Shown piece after piece: positions 8,067 to 17,223 of a stretch of DNA of 64,000 nucleotides. The notes beneath the pieces are model-generated. The model searched no databases, was not told the DNA's origin, and saw nothing but the letters and a program-made list of their open reading frames with translations. The stretch's first letter is position 1, and each line of letters starts with the position of its first letter. Origin of the DNA: JBCCMQ01 sp039026235 (GTDB lineage Bacteria; Pseudomonadota; Alphaproteobacteria; Rhodobacterales; Rhodobacteraceae). The DNA is taken from positions 103,398-167,397 of the forward strand of contig JBCCMQ010000008.1 in assembly GCA_039026235.1 (NCBI GenBank), read 5' to 3'. A program made the translations under genes and the position numbers.

Positions 8067-8764
8067 GCGCCTTGCCCTCTGCCGCCATGGTCTTTGCCGC
8101 GGGCTTTGGCACGCGGATGGGGCCGCTGACCAAGGATAGACCGAAACCCCTTATTCCGGTGGCGGGAAAGCCGCTTTTGGATCATGCGCTTGACCAGGTG
8201 CGTGGGGCCGGGATCAGCCGCGCGGCAGTCAATGCGCACTACAAGGCGGACCAGATTGCCGCACATCTTCAAGGAACGGACATCGCGTTGTCTCTGGAGG
8301 CGCCAGAGATCCTCGACACCGGCGGCGGGCTGGTCCAGGCGCTGGGTCTTTTGTCCCCCGAACCCGGCGCCCCGGTTTTCGCGATCAACAGCGATTCTGT
8401 CTGGCAAGGGCCAAACCCCCTGTCGGCCCTGAGGAATGCCTGGCAGCCGTCGCTTATGGACGCCTTGCTGCTGGTGGTTCCGCCATCACAGGCGGTCGGC
8501 CGAACCACGCCGGGGGATTTTCATCTGGACGCCGACGGCCGCCTGCACCGCAAAGGTGATTTCGTCTACACCGGCGCGCAAATCCTGAAGACATCAGCCA
8601 TTGCGAACCCGCCTGGGCGGGTGTTTTCGCTGAACTGGGCGTGGGACCAGATCGCGGACACCGGGCGCCTTTACGGTTTGGTCTGGCCCGGTCAATGGTG
8701 CGATGTCGGGCATCCGGGCGGGCTTAACTTGGCCGAAGGCATGATGACGGGACACACCAGGTGA
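8063..8764 (+). CDS. murU: N-acetylmuramate-1-phosphate uridylyltransferase MurU
   Basis: 233 residues, a sugar-nucleotide transferase fold. The N-terminal signature FAAGFGTRMGPLTKDRPKPL binds the nucleotide, the lysine in RPKPL is catalytic, and NSDSVW is the metal-binding aspartate loop. With AmgK upstream it converts recycled MurNAc-1-P to UDP-MurNAc, bypassing de novo MurA/MurB. It starts inside the end of amgK (ATGA overlap) and itself overlaps the GTG start of addB (8761), which indicates a single translationally coupled operon. Confidence 0.88.
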   Translation: MSALPSAAMVFAAGFGTRMGPLTKDRPKPLIPVAGKPLLDHALDQVRGAGISRAAVNAHYKADQIAAHLQGTDIALSLEAPEILDTGGGLVQALGLLSPEPGAPVFAINSDSVWQGPNPLSALRNAWQPSLMDALLLVVPPSQAVGRTTPGDFHLDADGRLHRKGDFVYTGAQILKTSAIANPPGRVFSLNWAWDQIADTGRLYGLVWPGQWCDVGHPGGLNLAEGMMTGHTR

Positions 8765-11682
8765 CCGGGCCGCGCATCTTTTCCCTGCCCTGCGGCGTCG
8801 ATTTTGCGCAAGAACTCGTTGCCGGCCTCAGGGCCCGCTTCGGTCAGCCGCCCGAGGCGATGGCCCGCGTTCAGATATTCGTCAATACCGCCCGTATGCG
8901 CAGCGCGGTCGAGACGGCTTTCATAGCCAAAGGTCCGGGATTCCTGCCGCGCATCCAGCTTGTCACGGATATTGGCGCCGACCTTGTTGCCCACGATCTT
9001 CCTCCGGCGGTGCCGGACCTGCAGCGCAGGCTCGAACTGACCCGCCTTGTGGGCAAACTGATCGAGAAAGAGCCCGATCTGGCGCCCCGTACAGCGCTGT
9101 TTTCGCTGTCTGACAGTCTTGCGGCGCTGCTGGGCGAAATGGCGGGAGAAGGGGTAGATCCGAAACTACTGGCTGACCTGGACATCGCGGATGTATCGGG
9201 CCACTGGCAGCGCAGCCTGCAGTTTCTGCAGATCGCCAGCACATTCGCCGACGCGCCGGACAAAGAGGCCCGTCAACGCCTTGCGGTTGATCGCATGGTC
9301 GCCGCATGGGACGCCCATCCGCCCGATCATCCGGTCATCGTGGCCGGATCGACAGGCAGTCGGGGACCGACGTTAAAGCTGATGACGGCCGTCGCGGGAT
9401 TGCCCCAGGGGGCTTTGGTTCTGCCTGGCTTTGATGCCACGATGCCAGAACGGATCTGGAAGTCGCTGCCCAAAAGCGCCGCACCGGATGACCACCCGCA
9501 GTTTCGCTTTGCGGTTCTGCTGGATCGTCTTGGCCTTACGGCGAATGACGTCGCGCCCTGGTCTGCCGTGGCGCCGCCATCGGCGGCACGAAATCGGCTG
9601 GTGTCCCTGGCGCTCAGACCCGCGCCCGTGACCGACGAATGGCTGCGTGACGGCGCCGCGCTTTATCCGGAGCTAGAGGAAGCCACAGCTGGTTTAAGCC
9701 TGCTTGAGGCCGATGATGAACGCCTTGAGGCCGCCGCCATCGCCGTTCGATTGCGTCAGGCAGCTGAAGACGGACAGACGGCCGCGCTGATTACGCCCGA
9801 CCGTGTTCTGGTACGGCGTGTAACGGCCGCTCTTGACCGTTGGGGCATCCGGCCAGACGTCAGCGCCGGGCGGCCGCTTCACCTCAGTGCGCCGGGCCGG
9901 TTTTTGCGCCAGATCTCTGCTGTCATGGGCCGGGCGCCCACGCTCGACGCGCTGCTTGCGCTGCTCAAACACCCGATCACACATTCCGACGCGGGGCGCG
10001 GCGATCACCTGCGCCATACCCGGGATCTGGAGCTTTTCCTTAGGGATCGCGGTCTTCCCTTTGCCACAGAGGAGGCGCTCGACCACTGGTCGGCTAAGGA
10101 GGACAGGTCCGTCTGGGCCCCATGGCTTTCGGATCTGCTCCACCGGCTCGCGCGAATTCGTTCTGGTCCGATGGATGATCTTGTGCGTGTTCATCTGGAT
10201 CTTGCCGATCGGCTCGCGCGGGGCACGGTGGGCAGCGGGTCGGGAGAGCTATGGCTTGAGGATGCCGGCGCGCTGGCCCTTGCCAGCATGTCGGCGCTGC
10301 AGAGTTATGCGCCCGAGGCCAGCGCCATGGCACCGGCCGACTACACTGCGCTGGTTGGTGCGGTGTTGGCGGGCGAAAACGTTCGCGCAGCCGTTGGAGT
10401 TCACCCCACCATCATGATCTGGGGCACGCTTGAGGCGCGCCTTAACGCGGCCGAGGTTACAATTCTGGCTGGTCTAAACGAAGGCGTCTGGCCCGAGATG
10501 CCCGCGCCAGATCCCTGGCTGAGCCGCGGCATGCGCCGTGCCCTTGGTCTGCCGGCACCGGAACGGCTGGTCGGTCTCGCCGCGCATGATTTTCAACAGG
10601 CGATCGGCACGCCAGAAGTGCTCTTGTGCCGGTCGGTACGATCGGCCGATGCCGAAACGGTGCCGTCACGCTGGATCAATCGCCTGACCAACCTGCTTGG
10701 CGGGCTCGGGGATGCGGGCCCCGAAGCTCTGAAAAGCATGCAAAGCCGGGGCCGACACTGGATCGATATCGCACGAGGTGATGAGGCGCGCATACCGCGC
10801 GTCGCACCGGAACCGCGCCCGTCACCGGTTCCACCGACCGACGCGCAGCCCCGCCGCCTGCGCGCCACGGCCATCAAGACCCTGAAACGGGATCCCTATG
10901 CGATCTACGCGTCCGAAGTTCTTCGTTTGCGTCCGCTGGGTCCGTTGAACCCCGATGCGACCTATGCGCTGCGGGGGACGGTGCTGCACCGCGTAATGGA
11001 GACATTTGTCAGGCAGACGGGCGGAGACGCTGGCGCAATGATGCGCACGCGCCTCTTGGCGGTTGCCGATCAGGTGCTGGGCGCCGACGTCCCCTGGCCC
11101 CTGGCACAACGCCTTTGGCAGGCGCGCATCGCCGCTTCTGCGGACTGGATCATCCAGGTTGCGCACAAGCTGGGACACGCGGGCACGCCCCTGGCGCTTG
11201 AGGCGCGGGGCAGCCTAACCATCCAGCCAGCGGGCCTGATAATCCGAGGCATTGCCGACCGGATCGACCGCCTGCCGGGCGGCCAGCTTGCGGTCTACGA
11301 CTACAAGACCGGCCATGTGCCAACCGCCAAGGAACAGCGCATCTTCGACAAACAATTGGCGCTGATGGCGCTGATGGCGGAAGCGGGCGGTTTTCTTGAC
11401 GCTCAGGGTCAGCCGCTGACGGCAGCCCCCGTGGCATCCGCCGCGTTCATCGGCCTTGGAACGGCACAGATTATGCGCGCCGGCGAGGTGTCAAAGACCG
11501 ATCTGGCCGAGGTTCTAGAGGATCTGACCGCCCTTGTTTCCGCCTACCTACAGGGCGATGCGGGCTATACCGCGCGCGCCCTGATGCAGAAGCAAGATGA
11601 TGCGGGCGACTACGATCACTTGTCGCGTTTCGGCGAATGGTCAGCATCCAGCGCCCCAACCCGCCAAGAGGTCGGGCGCTAG
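8761..11682 (+). CDS. addB: Double-strand break repair subunit AddB (alphaproteobacterial type)
   Basis: 973 residues. It is the partner of AddA in the helicase-nuclease that processes double-strand ends for RecA. The C-terminal PD-(D/E)XK nuclease is visible: ALRGTVLHRVMETF, then IRGIADRIDRL and VYDYKTGH with the catalytic D and K. Unlike Bacillus AddB, the N-terminus (FSLPCGVDFAQELV) has no recognisable Walker A motif, as is usual for the alphaproteobacterial form, so it probably does not hydrolyse ATP. GTG start at 8761 overlaps the murU stop; addA begins 1 base after its stop. Confidence 0.93.
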   Translation: MTGPRIFSLPCGVDFAQELVAGLRARFGQPPEAMARVQIFVNTARMRSAVETAFIAKGPGFLPRIQLVTDIGADLVAHDLPPAVPDLQRRLELTRLVGKLIEKEPDLAPRTALFSLSDSLAALLGEMAGEGVDPKLLADLDIADVSGHWQRSLQFLQIASTFADAPDKEARQRLAVDRMVAAWDAHPPDHPVIVAGSTGSRGPTLKLMTAVAGLPQGALVLPGFDATMPERIWKSLPKSAAPDDHPQFRFAVLLDRLGLTANDVAPWSAVAPPSAARNRLVSLALRPAPVTDEWLRDGAALYPELEEATAGLSLLEADDERLEAAAIAVRLRQAAEDGQTAALITPDRVLVRRVTAALDRWGIRPDVSAGRPLHLSAPGRFLRQISAVMGRAPTLDALLALLKHPITHSDAGRGDHLRHTRDLELFLRDRGLPFATEEALDHWSAKEDRSVWAPWLSDLLHRLARIRSGPMDDLVRVHLDLADRLARGTVGSGSGELWLEDAGALALASMSALQSYAPEASAMAPADYTALVGAVLAGENVRAAVGVHPTIMIWGTLEARLNAAEVTILAGLNEGVWPEMPAPDPWLSRGMRRALGLPAPERLVGLAAHDFQQAIGTPEVLLCRSVRSADAETVPSRWINRLTNLLGGLGDAGPEALKSMQSRGRHWIDIARGDEARIPRVAPEPRPSPVPPTDAQPRRLRATAIKTLKRDPYAIYASEVLRLRPLGPLNPDATYALRGTVLHRVMETFVRQTGGDAGAMMRTRLLAVADQVLGADVPWPLAQRLWQARIAASADWIIQVAHKLGHAGTPLALEARGSLTIQPAGLIIRGIADRIDRLPGGQLAVYDYKTGHVPTAKEQRIFDKQLALMALMAEAGGFLDAQGQPLTAAPVASAAFIGLGTAQIMRAGEVSKTDLAEVLEDLTALVSAYLQGDAGYTARALMQKQDDAGDYDHLSRFGEWSASSAPTRQEVGR

Positions 11683-11683
11683 C

Positions 11684-14600
11684 ATGGATGACGCAACCGG
11701 CCGCCAGATAACTGCCGCCGCGCCGGACCGGTCCAGTTGGGTTTCGGCCAACGCGGGGTCGGGAAAGACCCGGGTGCTGACGGACCGGGTTGCGCGGCTC
11801 TTGTTCCACGGGGTACCGCCGGAACGGATCCTGTGTCTGACCTACACCCGTGCCGCAGCCGGAGAGATGCAGAACCGGTTGTTTCGCCGTCTTGGCGGCT
11901 GGGTGATGAAATCGGACGAAGCACTGGCGGCAGAGCTGCGCGACATGGGTGAAACCGGTCCGCTGGGGCCGGACCGGCTTGGTCAGGCGCGACAGGTCTT
12001 TGCACGGGCAATCGAAACCCCGGGCGGTCTGAAAATTCAGACAATCCATGCGTTCTGCGGCGCTCTTTTGCGACGGTTTCCGCTCGAAGCGGGAATTTCG
12101 CCAGGCTTTTCGGAAATTGACGAACGCACGGCCCACCGGCTGCAGGACGAGGTCCTGCAATCCATGGCTGAAGGGCAAACAAGACCCCTGATCGACACCC
12201 TTGCTCAATCGCTTGCGGGTGGCGACCCTATCGCGCTTGTTCGGGAACTTCTGCGCTACCGGCAAGAGGCTTCCAAACCCCGCAGTCTGCCTGAGATCTT
12301 TCAGGAATTTGGCCTGCCCAATGATGCGGACGAAGGCCTGGCTCTCCGAACCCTGTCCTTTTCGGACGCTGATGAGGCGGCGCTGGGCGCGCTAATGCCG
12401 GTTCTTGCAGAGGCCGGCGGGCAGGACACGAAGGTTCTCGAAACTCTGGGCGGTCTGTCCGGTCGACCCAGCTCAGACGCGGACCTTAAGATCCTTGAGA
12501 GCGCCTTTCTGACCGGCAAAACCGCCAAGGAGCCATTTTCGCCTAAGACAGGTAAGGTCCCGAAGAAAGCGTTTCAGCCTGCGTTAGGGTCACATTTGGC
12601 TCAGATCGATGACCTCATGGCGCGGGTCGCGGCCGCCCGCCGGGTACGGACCGCATGGGCCGCCGCCAGGAACACCATGGCGCTTCACCAGTTCGCGGAG
12701 CCCTTTCTACGGCTCTATGCCCAGGCAAAGGCGGCCCGTGGATGGATCGATTTCGATGACCTGATCCAGAAGACGGCGACGCTTTTGACCAACCCGGCCG
12801 TGGCCGACTGGGTGCTTTTTCGTCTCGACGGCGGCATCGACCATATTCTGGTCGACGAAGCGCAGGACACCAGCCCCGCCCAATGGACGGTCATTGAACT
12901 TCTGGCGCGCGAATTCACGACAGGTCAGGGCGCCCGCACATCCGTGCCGCGCACTATCTTCGTGGTAGGGGACCAGAAACAGTCGATCTATTCCTTTCAG
13001 GGCGCCGCGCCCGACGCTTTTGCCCGCATGCGCGTGGATTTTCGGGATCGTTTGACGCAAATCGACCAACCGTTTCAGTCGGTTGAGCTCAGCCACAGCT
13101 TCCGGTCGTCGCCTGCCATTCTGGAATTTGTGGATGCCACCCTGCAGCCCCACGCAGGTGATGGGCTTGGCGGTCATTTCCACCATCTGGCGTTTCACCG
13201 GGACGTGGCCGGCAGGGTCGATATCTGGCCGCTGATCGATCAATCCGAGCCATCGGAAGAGCCGCCTTTCCGCCAGCCGGTGGATCAGGTCGGGCAGGAC
13301 CATCCGGCCGTAACGCTGGCCGCGGATCTGGCGCGCCAGATCAAGGATCTCGTCACCGGCGGAGCGACAATCCCGACTGAGTCCGGGGCCCGCCGCAGAT
13401 TGCGGTACGGCGATTTTCTGATTCTTGTTCAGCGCCGGTCCGGCGTTCTGTTCCGCGAGCTGATCCGGCGCCTGAAGTCCGAAGGCTTGCCCATAGCCGG
13501 GGCGGACAAGCTGGCCGTGGGCCAAGAGCTGGCGGTCAAGGATCTGATTGCGCTTCTGTCGTTTCTGGCAACGCCCGAAGACGATCTGTCCCTTGCGGCA
13601 AGCCTGCGGTCACCGCTTTTTGGCTGGAGCGAAGATGATCTTTTCCGCCTGGCCCAGCCGCGTGAACAGCACCAATTCCTCTGGAACCGATTGCGGGCGG
13701 TCGCCCAAGAAGATGACACGACGCTGGCGGTTCTGGACGACATGCGCCGCCAAACGGACTTTCTGCGGCCCTATGATCTGCTAGAGCGCATTCTTCTGCG
13801 CCACGGGGGACGAAACCGGCTGTTGGCGCGACTGGGACCAGAGGCGGAAGAGGGGATAAACGCGCTTCTCAACCTGGCATTGGAATATGAGGCCGCCGAT
13901 GTCCCCAGCCTGACCGGATTTCTGGGATGGATCGGCACCGAGGAGATCACCGTTTCCCGGACGATCGATGAACAAAGCGATGAGATACGGATCATGACAG
14001 TGCATGGTGCCAAGGGGCGCGAGGCGCCGGTCGTCATCCTGCCCGACACCCAACAGCGCCGTGCGGGCGGCGATCCGGCGCTTCTGGTGGGCGACGGATC
14101 TGTGCTCTGGTCGGTGCCCAATGCCGACGACCCTGAGACCATCGCCCACGCCCGGGATCGGGCGCGGCAGATCCGCGAAGAAGAACGAATGCGACTGCTT
14201 TACGTGGCCATGACGCGGGCGGAACGTTGGTTGATCGTATGCGGTGCCGGCAAGGCAAGCGACGATTGCTGGCATTCGATTATGCAGGGCGGGGCGCAAA
14301 CGCTTGGTGCGGGGACCTTGACGACGCCAACAGGCGAAGGTCTTCGGTGGCAATCGGGCGATTGGGATGGGGGTGCGCTGGCTGACGCGCCAGACGGTCC
14401 TTTTGTTCCGGTGGTCCCACCAGTCTGGATTGACCATCCGGCACCGCCACCGGAAGAAAGGCAGCGCTATCTCAGCCCGTCGGATCTTGGCGGATCGAAA
14501 GCTCTGCCGGGAGAGGCGGGCCTTGACGAAGAAGCGGCCCTGAAACGTGGCAGCGCCATTCACACCCTTCTTGAGCACCTTCCGGGAACGGACCCGGCCG

Positions 14601-15037
14601 ACGCGCTGACGCTTTCACGCCACCTGCTGCCGGAAATCCCCGGGCCGGAACTGGAGGCCTTGCTCAATGAAGTCACCGCTCTTTTGGAAAAGCCGACCTT
14701 CCAGGACATCCTGGGTGCATCGAGCCTGGCCGAGGTTCCCGTCACAGGGACTATCGAGGGCTTTGCGGCACCCTTCAGGGGCGTTGTCGACCGGCTGCTG
14801 GTGAACGATGGCCGCATTCTGGCGGTCGATTTCAAAACCAATGCCACGGTGCCGGGACGGCCCGAGGACGTGCCGGAAGGCCTGTTGAGACAGATGGGCG
14901 CCTATGCAGAGATTCTGATGCAAATCTATCCTGACCGGCCGGTTCAGACAGCCATTCTGTGGACCCGCCCGCCCCTTCTCATGGATCTCCCGCACGAGAT
15001 CGTGAGGGATGCCTTGCAGCGTGCCGCAACACCTTGA
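11684..15037 (+). CDS. addA: Double-strand break repair helicase/nuclease AddA
   Basis: 1117 residues, a UvrD/Rep-type SF1 helicase fused to a RecB-type nuclease. Walker A is VSANAGSGKTR near residue 20-30, Walker B is ILVDEAQDTSPAQW, motif III/IV region is GDQKQSIYSFQGA, motif VI is LLYVAMTRAERW. The C-terminal nuclease shows GVVDRLLV and AVDFKTN. The start ATG 11684 lies 1 base after the addB stop and gives the expected N-terminus (MDDATGRQITAA); the longer upstream reading overlaps addB. AddA unwinds DNA and cuts the 3' strand until Chi-like recognition. Confidence 0.95.
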   Translation: MDDATGRQITAAAPDRSSWVSANAGSGKTRVLTDRVARLLFHGVPPERILCLTYTRAAAGEMQNRLFRRLGGWVMKSDEALAAELRDMGETGPLGPDRLGQARQVFARAIETPGGLKIQTIHAFCGALLRRFPLEAGISPGFSEIDERTAHRLQDEVLQSMAEGQTRPLIDTLAQSLAGGDPIALVRELLRYRQEASKPRSLPEIFQEFGLPNDADEGLALRTLSFSDADEAALGALMPVLAEAGGQDTKVLETLGGLSGRPSSDADLKILESAFLTGKTAKEPFSPKTGKVPKKAFQPALGSHLAQIDDLMARVAAARRVRTAWAAARNTMALHQFAEPFLRLYAQAKAARGWIDFDDLIQKTATLLTNPAVADWVLFRLDGGIDHILVDEAQDTSPAQWTVIELLAREFTTGQGARTSVPRTIFVVGDQKQSIYSFQGAAPDAFARMRVDFRDRLTQIDQPFQSVELSHSFRSSPAILEFVDATLQPHAGDGLGGHFHHLAFHRDVAGRVDIWPLIDQSEPSEEPPFRQPVDQVGQDHPAVTLAADLARQIKDLVTGGATIPTESGARRRLRYGDFLILVQRRSGVLFRELIRRLKSEGLPIAGADKLAVGQELAVKDLIALLSFLATPEDDLSLAASLRSPLFGWSEDDLFRLAQPREQHQFLWNRLRAVAQEDDTTLAVLDDMRRQTDFLRPYDLLERILLRHGGRNRLLARLGPEAEEGINALLNLALEYEAADVPSLTGFLGWIGTEEITVSRTIDEQSDEIRIMTVHGAKGREAPVVILPDTQQRRAGGDPALLVGDGSVLWSVPNADDPETIAHARDRARQIREEERMRLLYVAMTRAERWLIVCGAGKASDDCWHSIMQGGAQTLGAGTLTTPTGEGLRWQSGDWDGGALADAPDGPFVPVVPPVWIDHPAPPPEERQRYLSPSDLGGSKALPGEAGLDEEAALKRGSAIHTLLEHLPGTDPADALTLSRHLLPEIPGPELEALLNEVTALLEKPTFQDILGASSLAEVPVTGTIEGFAAPFRGVVDRLLVNDGRILAVDFKTNATVPGRPEDVPEGLLRQMGAYAEILMQIYPDRPVQTAILWTRPPLLMDLPHEIVRDALQRAATP

Positions 15038-15062
15038 CCCTCGCCGGGAGCGTGCCTAGCTT
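15034..15062 (+). promoter_or_regulatory. Possible housekeeping promoter of trxA
   Basis: TTGACC at 15034-15039 and TAGCTT at 15057-15062 are separated by 17 bp, a good sigma-70-type match in an otherwise GC-rich gap. It partly overlaps the addA stop and would start a transcript about 30 bases before the trxA start codon. trxA ends in its own terminator, which fits a monocistronic unit. Confidence 0.4.
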
Positions 15063-15098
15063 GTCAGTCCAACCCTGGTTCCCCGAAGGAGAAAGACA

Positions 15099-15419
15099 AT
15101 GGCGACGGTTGCAGTCACCGACGATACGTTTGACGCCGAAGTGCGCCAATCGGACATTCCGGTGGTCGTGGATTTCTGGGCAGAGTGGTGCGGCCCCTGC
15201 AAGCAGATCGGTCCGGCCCTTGAAGAAATTGCCACCGAGATGGCGGGTCAGGTCAAGATCGTCAAAGTCAACGTGGACGAGAACCCGAATTCCCCTGCCC
15301 AGATGGGTGTGCGCGGCATCCCGGCCCTGTTCATGTTCAAGGACGGACAGGTCGTGTCGAACAAGGTGGGCGCTGCTCCTAAAGCAAGCTTGCAGAGCTG
15401 GATCCAGGACGAGATCTGA
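15099..15419 (+). CDS. trxA: Thioredoxin 1
   Basis: 106 residues, the standard length of cytoplasmic thioredoxin. The active site WCGPC has its cysteines at 31 and 34, the buried Asp lies in VVVDFWAEW, and the cis-proline is in RGIPALFMF. It supplies electrons to ribonucleotide reductase, methionine sulfoxide reductase and others. ATG 15099 is preceded by GAAGGAGAAAG. It has its own probable promoter and is followed by a strong intrinsic terminator. Confidence 0.97.
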   Translation: MATVAVTDDTFDAEVRQSDIPVVVDFWAEWCGPCKQIGPALEEIATEMAGQVKIVKVNVDENPNSPAQMGVRGIPALFMFKDGQVVSNKVGAAPKASLQSWIQDEI

Positions 15420-15443
15420 CGGCTGATCCGGGCCAAGTTGACG

Positions 15444-15468
15444 GGGCGCCCGATTGGGCGCCCTTTTT
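15444..15468 (+). terminator. Intrinsic terminator after trxA
   Basis: A perfect 8-bp stem, GGGCGCCC at 15444-15451 and again at 15456-15463, with GATT as loop is followed directly by TTTTT (15464-15468). It lies 25 bp after the trxA stop. Confidence 0.9.
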
Positions 15469-15513
15469 CGTTCCACCGTCAATGGTGCCCGGCGGGCCAT
15501 TGCACAGGCGGTG

Positions 15514-15543
15514 CTTTGCAATTCTGCGCGCGATCGCCATATA
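15514..15543 (+). promoter_or_regulatory. Possible heat-shock (RpoH) promoter of hslVU
   Basis: CTTTGCA at 15514-15520 and CCATATA at 15537-15543 resemble the CTTG...CCTATAT/CCATNTA pattern of RpoH promoters in alphaproteobacteria, although the 16-bp spacer is long for that class. They lie 25-55 bp upstream of hslV, and hslVU is a heat-shock operon in most proteobacteria. Assignment is by resemblance. Confidence 0.35.
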
Positions 15544-15568
15544 GACGAAGCGCTAAGAAGGAGCGGCA

Positions 15569-16135
15569 ATGACTGAACAGGCAAACGCCGGCGCGGGGCC
15601 CGGATGGCACGGAACAACCATCATCGGTGTGCGCAAGGGTGGAACCGTTGTGATCGCCGGGGATGGACAGGTCAGCCTGGGCCAGACCGTGATCAAGGGC
15701 AGCGCCCGCAAGGTGCGTCGTCTGTCGCCGGGCGGCCATGACGTGGTCGCGGGCTTCGCGGGCTCAACCGCCGATGCGTTCACGCTTTTGGAACGGCTGG
15801 AGGCCAAGCTTGAGGCCACGCCCGGACAGCTTGCCCGGGCCTCGGTCGAACTGGCCAAGGACTGGCGCACCGACAAGTATTTGCAAAAGCTTGAAGCGTT
15901 TCTGATCGTCAGCGATGGCAAGGACCTTTTCGTCATCACCGGTGCCGGAGATGTGCTGGAACCCGAACATGACGTCACGGCCATAGGTTCAGGGGGAAAC
16001 TATGCCCTGGCCGCCGGGCGCGCTCTGATGGACAGCGATCTTAGCGCTGAAGAGATCGCCCGCCGTGCCATGGCAATCGCCGCCGAAATCTGTGTCTATA
16101 CCAACGGAAACCTGACAGTTGAATCCATCGGATAG
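15569..16135 (+). CDS. hslV: ATP-dependent protease peptidase subunit HslV
   Basis: 188 residues. HslV forms the double-hexamer proteolytic core fed by HslU. The catalytic threonine is the first of the TT in GWHGTTIIGVRKGG, exposed after removal of the short N-terminal extension MTEQANAGAGPGWHG, as usual in alphaproteobacteria. GDGQVSLGQTVIKG, RKVRRL and GSGGNYALAAGRAL are family blocks. ATG 15569 follows AGAAGGAGCGG. The downstream membrane gene overlaps or abuts the stop, and hslU follows that gene. Confidence 0.96.
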   Translation: MTEQANAGAGPGWHGTTIIGVRKGGTVVIAGDGQVSLGQTVIKGSARKVRRLSPGGHDVVAGFAGSTADAFTLLERLEAKLEATPGQLARASVELAKDWRTDKYLQKLEAFLIVSDGKDLFVITGAGDVLEPEHDVTAIGSGGNYALAAGRALMDSDLSAEEIARRAMAIAAEICVYTNGNLTVESIG

Positions 16136-16136
16136 T

Positions 16137-17213
16137 GTGAAAGAGCCGGTGATCGGGCCTGCGGATCTGAGGGCGGCCGTCGGTGCCGGGCTGCTGAGCG
16201 AGGCGCAGGCGGCCGGGCTTTCCAGCCTTGCCGCACGCCGCCGCGGCGCGCTGGAAAGCCTTTCATCCCATGATGAACCGTTTGAGCTTTTCCGGGGCTT
16301 CAACGAAGTCTTTATCGTTGTGGGACTGATCATTCTGACAAGCGGCTGGACAGGACTGATCGGTGCCGCCGCGCTGGCGGGCGGATCCGGTGTGATCTCT
16401 ACCCTTGTCAGTTTCGCCGCTGTGGGCGCTGTTTTGCTTTGGATCCTGTCGGAATACTTCGTGCGCCGCCGCCGAATGGTCGCTCCGGCCATCGCTTTGA
16501 CGGTTCTTTGGGCCGGAAATGCCGCATCGGGCATCTTTGCACAGTTCTCGGATATCTGGATGGCGGTGCAGGCCAATTACGAAAGCCTGACGCTGCCGAT
16601 GTTCCTGACCACGGGCGCGATCTTTCTGCATTGGCTCCGCTTCCGTGTGCCCTTTTCAATGGCGATGATTGCGCTGGGGCTTTTTCTGACCGCCCTGATC
16701 TATGCCGCAGACAGGGCCGGTTCACCCGACGATCTGTCAGAGCTGTTTCTCTTGTCGGCAGGCGGGCCGTTCGCCTGGATCACACTGGCCCTTGGGGCTT
16801 TGGTTTTTGTGGCCGCCATGTTCTTTGACATGTCGGACCCTCACCGGGTATCGCGGCGGTCGGCCAATGGCTTTTGGCTTCACATCGTGGCGGCACCGGC
16901 ACTTGTGAACACGATCGCGCTGAGCCTTCTGACCCATGAAACCGCCGCTGCGAACCTTGCGCTGGGGGCTGTTCTGGCACTGATAGCCATCGTCGCCATC
17001 GTGATCGACCGGCGGTCTTTTCTGATCGCCGGTGCAGGATACTCGGTGGTTCTGGCCGCAACGCTGTCGGACGGATCGGGCGCTGCCACGGCAATCCTGA
17101 CGCTCGGTGCCGCGCTTTTGCTGCTTGGTTCGTTCTGGGAACGCATCCGGTCTCGGATCCTTGGTGCAATTTCAGAACTTCTGCCGCTCGACCGGCTTCC
17201 ACCCTCCGCTTGA
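16137..17213 (+). CDS. Polytopic membrane protein of unknown function, inside the hslVU operon
   Basis: 358 residues from GTG 16137; a TTG at 16119, inside hslV, is an alternative start. The first ~60 residues are soluble (LRAAVGAGLLSEAQAAGLSS, HDEPFELF), followed by about ten hydrophobic segments, for example FIVVGLIILTSGW, VVAPAIALTV-type, FSMAMIALGLFLTALI and LALGAVLALIAIVAIVI. The layout (short N-terminal helix pair with a QA.GL motif, then a membrane block) resembles DUF2157-type proteins, which is only a suggestion. It lies between hslV and hslU with 10 bp to hslU, so it must be co-expressed with the protease. No catalytic motif is evident. Confidence 0.75.
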   Translation: MKEPVIGPADLRAAVGAGLLSEAQAAGLSSLAARRRGALESLSSHDEPFELFRGFNEVFIVVGLIILTSGWTGLIGAAALAGGSGVISTLVSFAAVGAVLLWILSEYFVRRRRMVAPAIALTVLWAGNAASGIFAQFSDIWMAVQANYESLTLPMFLTTGAIFLHWLRFRVPFSMAMIALGLFLTALIYAADRAGSPDDLSELFLLSAGGPFAWITLALGALVFVAAMFFDMSDPHRVSRRSANGFWLHIVAAPALVNTIALSLLTHETAAANLALGAVLALIAIVAIVIDRRSFLIAGAGYSVVLAATLSDGSGAATAILTLGAALLLLGSFWERIRSRILGAISELLPLDRLPPSA

Positions 17214-17223
17214 AAGAACGGGC

